Of a stretch of 64,000 bases of DNA, positions 17,356 through 25,036 are shown one piece after another (position 1 is the first letter of the stretch; each line of letters begins with the position of its first letter). Under the pieces are notes generated by a model. The model had not been told where the DNA came from and did no database searches. It saw only the letters and a program-made list of their open reading frames with translations. A program made the translations under genes and the position numbers. The DNA comes from Clostridium sp. CAG:452. GTDB lineage: Bacteria; Bacillota; Clostridia; TANB77; CAG-508. The DNA lies in NCBI GenBank assembly GCA_000434035.1, contig FR893522.1, forward strand, positions 108,995 through 172,994. Direction: 5' to 3'.

Positions 17356-20300
17356 ATGAAACTACAAAACATGACAGTAATATTTATAATAATAATGATA
17401 CCTATAATATTAGTTGTATCATATTATATAGGACTTCAAATAAATACAATAACAATGCAAAAAAACTATACAGTAAAATTGCAAACAGCAGCCAAGGATT
17501 CTATACAAGCACTAGAAATAAATACTGTAGAATGGAATAGTGCATCATCTAATCTAGCAGATTCAAAAAGAAGAGACGTATTAGCCTCTATAAACACCTT
17601 TACAACAAGCTTGGCAAATAATATGGGAATAGGTGGAGCAGGAAAAGGAAGAATACAAACATACATACCAGCAATAGTATATACAATGTATGATGGATAT
17701 TACATATATTCAGCATCATTGATGAAAGATCAAGACACGGATAAAGATGGGTTAACACAGTTTAATGCTGATGGAACAATAAAATCTAATGAAACTTCTT
17801 CATACCAATACATACTAAAACCATACTCACCATATTCAGCAAGATATGCAAGTGCAAATGGAAGCATTGATGTAACAGTAAACTACACATTAGATAATTA
17901 CATTAGAGTATATGGAACAGTAAATGGAGAATATCAAGCAAAAGAAGGATATTTAGTAGTTTGTGATGATAATGCAGGAGTAGAGAAGGTTTCTCCGAAC
18001 GGTAGTATAAGTGGAATAACATATAGAGGGGCTACAATAAAGCCAGAAACATTAAAAGAACAAGTATATATAGAAAACAAAGGGGTAGAAGAATACCCAT
18101 ACATTTATGACCAATATGATAACAAACTATATTGGGATAAAAAGGCTGACCCTAATGAAGATGGAGTAACGGAAGGAAACTATTTTTCAGTAGATAAATA
18201 TAATAATAAAGTGTACTTACAAAATGCTTTACCAGAAGGAGATGCAGGATTTTCAATAACAAATAGATTTAGAAAAATATCAATTCCAATGTATGATAAT
18301 AGGGAAGACGAATGGACAGTACAAAAAGTATTTCAAATACTAAATCCAGGGGGAGGATATAAATTTTATTATGAAAACCAAAGTGGTGCATTTGTAGAAT
18401 TTACGAGCGTTGAAAATATTGATGGAAGTGATAATAAAAAACTAGCAGGTGTGGAAGTAGAAAAAGATAAAGATTTTAGTGCAATAAATTATTGCGTAGA
18501 ATCTTATGTATTCACAAAATGGGTAACAAAAAATTTAGGAAGCATAACAGTTGGAGATATGAAAAGCCCAACAGTTGGACAATATAATAATGTAGATAAT
18601 GCTAAAAATAAAAATATATTTGCCATTAATCCTAGCAACAATCCAGATCCAGAAAATGATGTTGCTTATGCAACTTCAGTATTAGCGCAACACAAAAAAG
18701 ACATAATAATAAATACAATAGAAAAAAATCTATCACAAGCAACCGAACAAGCAAAAAAAATGAATCCAAACTATGAATATAGATTACCACAATTAAGCTA
18801 TGATGAGTGGGAGCAAGCATTAAGCAACATATCTATAATTGCATTTATGCAAGGAATGCCAATAGGTTTAAAATACTATAATAATTATGCAATAGCAACA
18901 AGCACATTAAATAAAGAATTCGTAGACCCAGATGAGCTATACTTTGCAGGAAAAGATGACCAATATTATCATCAAAGACAATGCGAACAAGCAACAGGTA
19001 GTGACTATGTAGGATATAGAAGTATAGATTATGTAGCAAAAAGTTATGAAAAATCAGATAATGGAACAACGTCAACATATTACCCACATGCCCATGCCGA
19101 CGTAAGCAACAGAAGCATTTATTCAGTACTAGAATGTTACTACTGCTTAGTAAATAGGTCAACATATAATGCTGCAAATAATAAAGCAAATTGGAATGAT
19201 AATCCATATAACAATTGGACAGACTCATACTACAATGCATTAGCAAGAGAAAGATATATGCAATTAGACGAGCCAGGAACATATAAGCCAAACGTTACAA
19301 TAACAAAAACAGCTTCCGAGAGTTCGGTTGAATATGGAGATTCTATTACTTATACCATAAAAATAACAAATAACGGAATAGTAGATGACACTATAACATT
19401 TTTAGACTATTGGAAAAAAAATGAAATTGATGGTGTAAACGATATAAAAATAAGCACAACAAATACAAGTAGAGATGTAAACGAAATAATAATTAAAGAA
19501 GCTGAATTGAGTGATAATACTTTGTCAGGCATCAGTTCAGTAGACAATGTTGGAATATATATATATGCAGGAGAAACAATTACAATTACGTATAAAGCTA
19601 TACCAAAAGGAACCTTAGGAAAGGATATTAAAAATACAGCTGCAATATATTCTTTTACAAATAAAGACACAAAATTGGCAGAAGCAACAGCAATCACAAG
19701 CGTAGAGAAAAAAGTAACAGCTAATGTAAATACTGTAATAGAACAAAAAAATATATATTTGGTCCTAGATACATCAAATAGTATGGATAGATGGATATAT
19801 TCAAATCCAGATGCTATATTAGAATCGCAAAAAGGTGTAGGTGAAGGAACATATCCAGAAGCCGTTAGAAAATTTATTAAAGATGTAAGGCAAAAAGGAA
19901 GCAGTGTTAAGGGAGGTGTTTTATTTAGCCAGGTTGCTGTGAAAAAAGAAACTGGGGACATAGAAGAAAAGAAGGACATATGGAGAACATGGGGAGGAAC
20001 TCTTTATGTAGAAGCACTAAATATGGCGAAGAATGAAGTTGAAGAAGGAGACATAATGGTATTCTTTACTGATGGTAACCCTACCTATGGCTTTGTAGGA
20101 TCAGGAATAGAGATTAAATATAGTGCAACATCAAAGCTTTGGAAAAGCATAAAGAATGAAGCTGATGAAATAAAAAGAAAAGGAGTAACAATTTATACTG
20201 CAGGATTTGGTAACGAATCCAATTTAGATGGTCTAAAGAAAGTTGTTGCTTCACCAGAAAAAGCATTTTATGGAAATAATATAGATACTTTATTTGAAGA

Positions 20301-20553
20301 TATTTTTAACGGAGTATTTGAAGATAAGTTAGAGGGAATAGAAAAAGAATATAAATCAATAAAAGGAAAGATACAATTACAATATGTAAATAGAATAGAA
20401 GAAATAAATATAGGAGGAAACAAATTACAAAATTTCAAGGATTATATAGAAATTACGGATGAGACAGATTCAAAAAATATAAAGGGAACCTTAGACTTAA
20501 CAAAACTCAATAATGCTGACTTGTCAAAGCCTATTTCAATAATTTATAAATAA
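17356..20553 (+). CDS. Large vWA-domain surface protein of pilus operon
   Basis: The 1065-residue protein has an N-terminal signal-anchor (residues 7-29). A large exported region rich in Tyr, Asn and Asp follows. A DUF11-like repeat at about residues 655-790 begins VTITKTASESSVEYGDSITY. A von Willebrand A domain starts near residue 800, with the MIDAS motif DTSNS and a later FFTDGNP. No LPxTG signal or C-terminal membrane helix is seen. vWA proteins at pilus tips mediate adhesion in other bacteria; here a tip or TadG-like role is an inference from the operon. GAGGTGG lies before the ATG. Confidence 0.75.
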   Translation: MKLQNMTVIFIIIMIPIILVVSYYIGLQINTITMQKNYTVKLQTAAKDSIQALEINTVEWNSASSNLADSKRRDVLASINTFTTSLANNMGIGGAGKGRIQTYIPAIVYTMYDGYYIYSASLMKDQDTDKDGLTQFNADGTIKSNETSSYQYILKPYSPYSARYASANGSIDVTVNYTLDNYIRVYGTVNGEYQAKEGYLVVCDDNAGVEKVSPNGSISGITYRGATIKPETLKEQVYIENKGVEEYPYIYDQYDNKLYWDKKADPNEDGVTEGNYFSVDKYNNKVYLQNALPEGDAGFSITNRFRKISIPMYDNREDEWTVQKVFQILNPGGGYKFYYENQSGAFVEFTSVENIDGSDNKKLAGVEVEKDKDFSAINYCVESYVFTKWVTKNLGSITVGDMKSPTVGQYNNVDNAKNKNIFAINPSNNPDPENDVAYATSVLAQHKKDIIINTIEKNLSQATEQAKKMNPNYEYRLPQLSYDEWEQALSNISIIAFMQGMPIGLKYYNNYAIATSTLNKEFVDPDELYFAGKDDQYYHQRQCEQATGSDYVGYRSIDYVAKSYEKSDNGTTSTYYPHAHADVSNRSIYSVLECYYCLVNRSTYNAANNKANWNDNPYNNWTDSYYNALARERYMQLDEPGTYKPNVTITKTASESSVEYGDSITYTIKITNNGIVDDTITFLDYWKKNEIDGVNDIKISTTNTSRDVNEIIIKEAELSDNTLSGISSVDNVGIYIYAGETITITYKAIPKGTLGKDIKNTAAIYSFTNKDTKLAEATAITSVEKKVTANVNTVIEQKNIYLVLDTSNSMDRWIYSNPDAILESQKGVGEGTYPEAVRKFIKDVRQKGSSVKGGVLFSQVAVKKETGDIEEKKDIWRTWGGTLYVEALNMAKNEVEEGDIMVFFTDGNPTYGFVGSGIEIKYSATSKLWKSIKNEADEIKRKGVTIYTAGFGNESNLDGLKKVVASPEKAFYGNNIDTLFEDIFNGVFEDKLEGIEKEYKSIKGKIQLQYVNRIEEINIGGNKLQNFKDYIEITDETDSKNIKGTLDLTKLNNADLSKPISIIYK

Positions 20554-20575
20554 TTTAAGAAAAACTCTATTTCAA

Positions 20576-20598
20576 AGTGGACAGAATTTCTGTCCACT
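20576..20598 (+). terminator. Hairpin after the pilus operon
   Basis: AGTGGACAGA pairs with TCTGTCCACT over a 3-nt centre; CATTTTCTG follows. The 331-base gap up to hicA also holds a GGCAAT/ATTGCC hairpin near 20686 and an operator-like palindrome, with no gene recognised. Confidence 0.6.
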
Positions 20599-20839
20599 CA
20601 TTTTCTGTCGAAAAATCAAATAATCCCACGAACGATTTATCTTGAATTCTAAACACAAATATGATACAAAAATAATATATATTCTGGCAATAAATCAAAT
20701 TGCCAAAACAGATTTATTTCAAAAAAAAAATTAATTCTTAAAAAATCCAAAAAACAAAATTAAACAAAAAATAAAAACCGGCATTTAAATATGTTTATTA
20801 ATCATGCTTACATTAAGGAGGTATTTAAAAACGGCAAAA

Positions 20840-20857
20840 GCAACTATTAATAGTTGC
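20840..20857 (+). promoter_or_regulatory. Palindrome upstream of hicA, possible HicB operator
   Basis: GCAACTATTAATAGTTGC is a perfect 18-base palindrome 27 bases before the hicA start. HicB proteins with a C-terminal ribbon-helix-helix bind palindromes to autoregulate. Binding here is inferred. Confidence 0.5.
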
Positions 20858-20884
20858 AAAAATAAAAATATAGGAGTATAATAT

Positions 20885-21151
20885 ATGAGTAAGAAAGAAA
20901 AACTATTAAAAAGAATAAAACAAAAACCAAAAGATTTTACATATACTGAATTAGAAACATTATTAATCAATTTGAATTTTAAAGAAGTAAGTAAAGGGAA
21001 AACATCAGGTTCAAGAGTTGAATTTTTGCATGAAGAAAAAAAGATAAAGCTATTAATACATAAACCACACCCAAGTAATATAATAAAACAGTATGTTATA
21101 GAAAGTGTTTTAAAAATAATACAAGAATTGGAGGAGAAAAGCAATGGATAA
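20885..21151 (+). CDS. hicA: HicA-family mRNA interferase toxin
   Basis: The 88-residue protein has the HicA double-stranded RNA-binding-like fold pattern: LETLLINLNFKEVSKGKTSG then SRVEFLHEE and the conserved HKPHPSNIIKQYVIESVLK with the catalytic His. HicA toxins cleave mRNA and are blocked by HicB. The reading frame overlaps hicB by eight bases, the usual toxin-first order. A weak AGGAGTA ribosome site precedes the ATG. Confidence 0.9.
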   Translation: MSKKEKLLKRIKQKPKDFTYTELETLLINLNFKEVSKGKTSGSRVEFLHEEKKIKLLIHKPHPSNIIKQYVIESVLKIIQELEEKSNG

Positions 21152-21485
21152 TATCATGAAATACAAGGAATATTGGGCAGAAATAAAATACAGTGACGAA
21201 GATAAATGCTTCTGTGGGAAAGTAGAAGGATTAAAAAAAGACACTATTCTTTTTGAGGGAAACTCTGTAAAAGAACTAAAAGAAGATTTTGAAAATGCAA
21301 TAGATAGCTATTTAGAATTATGTAAAAAAAGAAATGAAGAACCAGAAAAGCAATATAAAGGTTCTTTTAACGTAAGAATAAAACCAGAATTACATAGAGA
21401 AGCTGCAATAGTTGCAAAAAGAAATAACATATCTTTAAATCAATTAGTAGAAAGAGCAATAATAAATCAGTTAAAAACAAATTAA
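21144..21485 (+). CDS. hicB: HicB-family antitoxin
   Basis: The 113-residue protein has the HicB fold at the N-terminus (YWAEIKYSDEDKCFCGKVEG, then LKEDFENAIDSYLE) and a C-terminal ribbon-helix-helix segment (FNVRIKPELHREAAIVAKRN). HicB neutralises HicA and represses the operon. GGAGG lies within the end of hicA, giving translational coupling. An internal ATG four codons on is an alternative start. Confidence 0.9.
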   Translation: MDNIMKYKEYWAEIKYSDEDKCFCGKVEGLKKDTILFEGNSVKELKEDFENAIDSYLELCKKRNEEPEKQYKGSFNVRIKPELHREAAIVAKRNNISLNQLVERAIINQLKTN

Positions 21486-21551
21486 TTTCAAAAAAGAATT
21501 AAAATTTTAAAAAATGGTTATTCTAAAAATAAAGAGGGTGACCATTTTTTT

Positions 21552-22763
21552 ATGAAAAAAATAAAAAGAGCGATACTAATTTTTTTACTATTAATAATCC
21601 TTGCATACACAACAAATATAACTGCAATACCCAATAGTGTAATTATATTTCAAGGAGAAGAATTAAATTTAGGAACAACATTTGGACTGTATTTAAAAGA
21701 AAAAGAAGAAAAAACAGTGCAAACTTCTAGTACAATAGATAATAAAAATGTATTATCTAAAAAAACAGCAACAATAAGCCTATTTAATTTATTTGATATA
21801 AAAGACTTAGAAATAAATACAATTCCAGAAACAACAGTAATACCACTTGGAAATTTAGTAGGACTAAAACTATACACAAGTCGGGGTACTAGTAGTTGGA
21901 AAAAGCGAAATAAATGGTCAAAAACCGTATGCAAATACAGGAATAGAAGAAGGAGATATAATAGTAGAAATAAATCAAAAAGAAATAACTTGTACATCTG
22001 ATTTAATAGAAACAGTAAATGATTCAAACGGACAAGATTTACGAATAAAATATGTGCGAGAAGGAATAGAATATACGGCAAATATGGAAGCAATAAGAGC
22101 AGAAGACAACAAATACAAAATAGGATTATGGGTAAGAGATGGAGCAGCAGGAATAGGAACAATAACATATTACGAACCATCAAGCCAAAACTTTGCAGCA
22201 CTAGGACATGGAATAGTAGATATAGATACAGAAAAATTAATTAAGATATCAAGCGGAGAAGTAGTTACAACAAGAATGTCATCAATAGTAAAAGGAAAAG
22301 AGGGTGTACCAGGAGAAATAAGAGGAAGTATAATAAACAGCCAAACAATAGGAACAGTAGGGCAAAATACAGAATTCGGAATATATGGAAAAGTAACAAA
22401 TACATCTCAATTTAATTTAGACAATTTAGAAGAATTACAAGTGGCAAAAAGAAACGAAATAAAGCAAGGAGAAGCAAAAATTCTTTTAGCAATAGAAGGC
22501 GGAGAAAGAAAAGAATATAATATAGAAATTACAAAAATATATAAAAACAATAATTCAAATAATAAAAGTATGCTAATAAAGGTAACAGACCAAGAATTGC
22601 TAGACCTAACAGGTGGAATAATACAACGGAATGAGTGGAGCACCAATAATACAAAACGGAAAATTTGTGCGGAGCAGTAACACATGTATTAGTAAATGAC
22701 CCAACAACAGGCTATGCAGTGTTTGGAGATTTAATGATAAAACAAACAAGACAAATAAACTAA
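21552..22763 (+). CDS. spoIVB: Stage IV sporulation serine protease SpoIVB, with three CGG recoding sites
   Basis: With three +1 changes the gene reads as 402 residues, close to the usual SpoIVB length. It has an N-terminal membrane segment (residues 5-22), a PDZ domain (GVLVVGKSEING to GIEEGDIIVEINQKEI), and an S55 protease domain. The catalytic His is in FAALGHGIVD, the catalytic Ser in GMSGAPII, and the end GAVTHVLVNDPTTGYAVFG is typical. SpoIVB is secreted by the forespore and triggers pro-sigma-K processing. Frame changes occur at CGG codons for Gly111, Gly359 and Gly373; the second directly precedes the active-site Ser loop. All other sequence is intact, so a pseudogene is unlikely. Confidence 0.9.
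21882..21884 (+). other. CGG +1 recoding site 1 in spoIVB
   Basis: In-frame CGG G after codon AGT. Reading GGG as Gly111 opens the PDZ segment GVLVVG. Confidence 0.85.
22627..22629 (+). other. CGG +1 recoding site 2 in spoIVB
   Basis: In-frame (in the shifted frame) CGG A after codon CAA. Reading GGA as Gly359 gives GMSGAPII with the catalytic serine. Confidence 0.85.
22670..22672 (+). other. CGG +1 recoding site 3 in spoIVB
   Basis: In-frame (after two shifts) CGG A after codon GTG, 42 bases beyond site 2. Reading GGA as Gly373 gives GAVTHVLVND. Confidence 0.85.
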
Positions 22764-22767
22764 AATG

Positions 22768-22800
22768 TGGGGAAAAAGGGGTCAGACCCCTTTTTCCCCA
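22768..22800 (+). terminator. GGGGTCAGACCCC palindrome as spoIVB terminator
   Basis: TGGGGAAAAAGGGGTC and GACCCCTTTTTCCCCA are exact complements around one A. The same core occurs after clpC at 40406. It starts five bases after the spoIVB stop. Confidence 0.8.
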
Positions 22801-22872
22801 TTCCTGTCACAAAACTACACATATCGACATATTATATAGTAATCCTAATATGAGTAGGGGGTGCTTTATATT

Positions 22873-23112
22873 ATGGAACCACAAGTAGATATATGCTTTA
22901 AAAAAGACAAAAAAAGAAGATGCTGTATGGATATAGCAATATTTATATTAGTAATTTTTATAGCTTTTGTAATTGGACTAATTGTAGGAACTTTAACAGA
23001 TTTAATATCATTATTAGGCTTAGGTGCAGTGATTCTATTTTTAGTAACACTTATAATCTTATTAGCTATTGAAGCAATAATGTTTGTATGTTGCAGAAGA
23101 AAAAATTGCTAA
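22873..23112 (+). CDS. Small cysteine-rich two-helix membrane protein
   Basis: The 79-residue protein has a short N-terminal cytoplasmic part with basic residues and Cys (FKKDKKRRCC), two membrane helices (about residues 18-38 and 43-68) and a C-terminal CCRRKNC. The family is not recognised. AGGGGGTG is ten bases before the ATG; a GTG at 22861 is an alternative start. It is flanked by terminators on both sides, so it is likely monocistronic. Confidence 0.6.
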   Translation: MEPQVDICFKKDKKRRCCMDIAIFILVIFIAFVIGLIVGTLTDLISLLGLGAVILFLVTLIILLAIEAIMFVCCRRKNC

Positions 23113-23124
23113 TTAAATAAATAA

Positions 23125-23159
23125 AAAACAAAGGGAGGCGTTCTCCTTTTGTTTTTTTT
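23125..23159 (+). terminator. Intrinsic terminator before folD
   Basis: ACAAAGGGAG pairs with CTCCTTTTGT, with one mismatch, and is followed by a run of eight T. Confidence 0.8.
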
Positions 23160-23225
23160 ATATAATATATTGTAAAAAGAAGCATTTTAATATAGAATAA
23201 TAAAAAAACAAAGTGAGGTTACAGT

Positions 23226-24071
23226 ATGGCAGTTGTTTTAGATGGAAAAGAAGTAGCTAGAAAAATAAGACAAAATTTAAAAGAAGAAGTAAGTAAATTA
23301 AAAGAAGAGGGAATATCACCAAAACTTGCAGTAATTATGGTTGGAGATGATTCTGCTTCAAAAATATATGTAAAAAATAAAAGTATAGCATGTAACGAAA
23401 TTGGAATAGAATATGAAGAATATTTATTAAATGAAGAAACAACAATGGACGAGCTCTTAAATTTAATAGATAAATTAAACAACGACAAAACTATAAATGG
23501 CATTCTACTTCAAAGTCCAATACCAAAAAATCTAGATATAAATGAAGCTTTTAAAGCTATAGATCCAATAAAGGATGTTGATGGATTTAATCCAATGAAT
23601 GTAGGAAAGCTATGTTTGGGACAGGATGCATTTATTTCATGTACACCTTATGGAGTAATTAAAATATTAGAAGATTACAATATAGAAATAGAAGGCAAAA
23701 ATGCAGTTATAATTGGAAGAAGCAATATTGTTGGAAAGCCAATGCTACAATGTTTATTAAACAAAAATGCAACAGTAACAGTTTGCCACTCAAGAACAAA
23801 AAATTTAGCAGAAATTACAAAAATGGCAGATATATTAGTTGTTGCAATAGGAAAGAGTAAATTTGTAACAAAAGATATGGTAAAAGATGGGGCAGTAGTA
23901 GTTGATGTTGGAATTAACAGAGGAGAAGATGGCAAATTATGCGGAGATGTTGACTTTGAAGAAGTTTCAAAAGTAGCATCATACATTACACCTGTTCCAG
24001 GAGGAGTAGGACCAATGACAATTGCAATGCTTATGAACAACATTGTAAAAGCTACAAAACTTCAAAATTAG
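23226..24071 (+). CDS. folD: Bifunctional methylene-THF dehydrogenase/cyclohydrolase FolD
   Basis: The 281-residue protein has the usual FolD length and motifs: VGDDSASKIYVKNK with the catalytic Lys near residue 56, LLQSPIPKN, GRSNIVGKPM for NADP binding near residue 161, and TPVPGGVGPMTIAML at the C-terminus. It interconverts 5,10-methylene- and 10-formyl-tetrahydrofolate for purine and formate metabolism. GAGG precedes the ATG. dprA follows 46 bases later. Confidence 0.97.
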   Translation: MAVVLDGKEVARKIRQNLKEEVSKLKEEGISPKLAVIMVGDDSASKIYVKNKSIACNEIGIEYEEYLLNEETTMDELLNLIDKLNNDKTINGILLQSPIPKNLDINEAFKAIDPIKDVDGFNPMNVGKLCLGQDAFISCTPYGVIKILEDYNIEIEGKNAVIIGRSNIVGKPMLQCLLNKNATVTVCHSRTKNLAEITKMADILVVAIGKSKFVTKDMVKDGAVVVDVGINRGEDGKLCGDVDFEEVSKVASYITPVPGGVGPMTIAMLMNNIVKATKLQN

Positions 24072-24117
24072 TATAAGGGCTATTTATACAGAGGGGGATT
24101 CTTAAAAAGGAGAATCA

Positions 24118-24975
24118 ATGGAAGAAATTAAATATTGGATATGGTTTTCTAGAATAGAAAATTTAACTCCAAAATTGCAATTAGATTTATTACAAAAATT
24201 TAATACTCCACAAAAACTATGGAATAAAAAAGAAGAAGAACTCATAGCTCAGGGAATAAGCGATAAAACTGTTAAAAAAATTTGTGACCCTAAATACAAA
24301 AAAGACTTAGACAAGTATTTAGAATATATGCAGAAAAACAAAATAGAATTAATTAACATTTATAGCAAAGAATACCCAAGCAATTTAAAGCAAATTTATG
24401 ATCCACCCGTTTTTTTATACATAAAAGGAAACAAAGAAATACTTAACAAAAAAAGCATCTCAATTGTGGGATGCAGAGATTGCACAGCTTATGGCAGAAA
24501 TACAGCAATAAAATTTGCATATAATTTGTCTAACAACAATATTAATATAGTAAGTGGACTAGCAAAGGGAATTGATGCATATTCTCATATAGGATGCTTA
24601 AAAGGAAAAGCAAAAACCATAGCTGTAGTTGGATGTGGATTAGATAGAGTTTATCCAGAAGAAAATAGATGGATTTATAATAAAATAATAGCAAGTGGCG
24701 GAGCTATAATATCAGAGCATATTATAGGAACAAAACCACTGGCACAAAATTTTCCAAGAAGAAATCGTATAATAAGTGCACTTTCAGAGGCTTTAATAGT
24801 TATAGAAGCAAAAGAAAAAAGCGGAACACTTATTACAGTAGATTTTGCACTAGAGCAAGGAAAAGATATTTATGTTGTACCAGGAAACATTGATAGCCCT
24901 AATTCTGTAGGAACAAATGACCTTATAAAACAAGGGGCAAAGCTTTTGACGAAAGTTGAAGATATTTTAGTTTAA
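24118..24975 (+). CDS. dprA: DNA processing protein DprA
   Basis: The 285-residue protein has the Rossmann-like DprA domain: SIVGCRDCTAYG near residue 118, GLAKGIDAYSH near residue 146, VVGCGLDRVYPEEN, FPRRNRIISALS and LEQGKDIYVVPGNIDS. It binds ssDNA and loads RecA during transformation. It lacks the C-terminal winged-helix domain of longer DprA proteins, and ends soon after the Rossmann core. AAAGGAG precedes the ATG. The usual topA neighbour is not present. Confidence 0.94.
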   Translation: MEEIKYWIWFSRIENLTPKLQLDLLQKFNTPQKLWNKKEEELIAQGISDKTVKKICDPKYKKDLDKYLEYMQKNKIELINIYSKEYPSNLKQIYDPPVFLYIKGNKEILNKKSISIVGCRDCTAYGRNTAIKFAYNLSNNNINIVSGLAKGIDAYSHIGCLKGKAKTIAVVGCGLDRVYPEENRWIYNKIIASGGAIISEHIIGTKPLAQNFPRRNRIISALSEALIVIEAKEKSGTLITVDFALEQGKDIYVVPGNIDSPNSVGTNDLIKQGAKLLTKVEDILV

Positions 24976-25036
24976 AAATTTGAAATTTTAGTACAAGTGT
25001 AATATAATAATATATATTTTATTAGGAGGTCACAAA

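Noticed and set aside
7505..20553. Prophage or conjugative element
   Set aside because: No integrase, terminase, capsid, relaxase or attachment repeats are visible; the gene set fits a Tad-like pilus.
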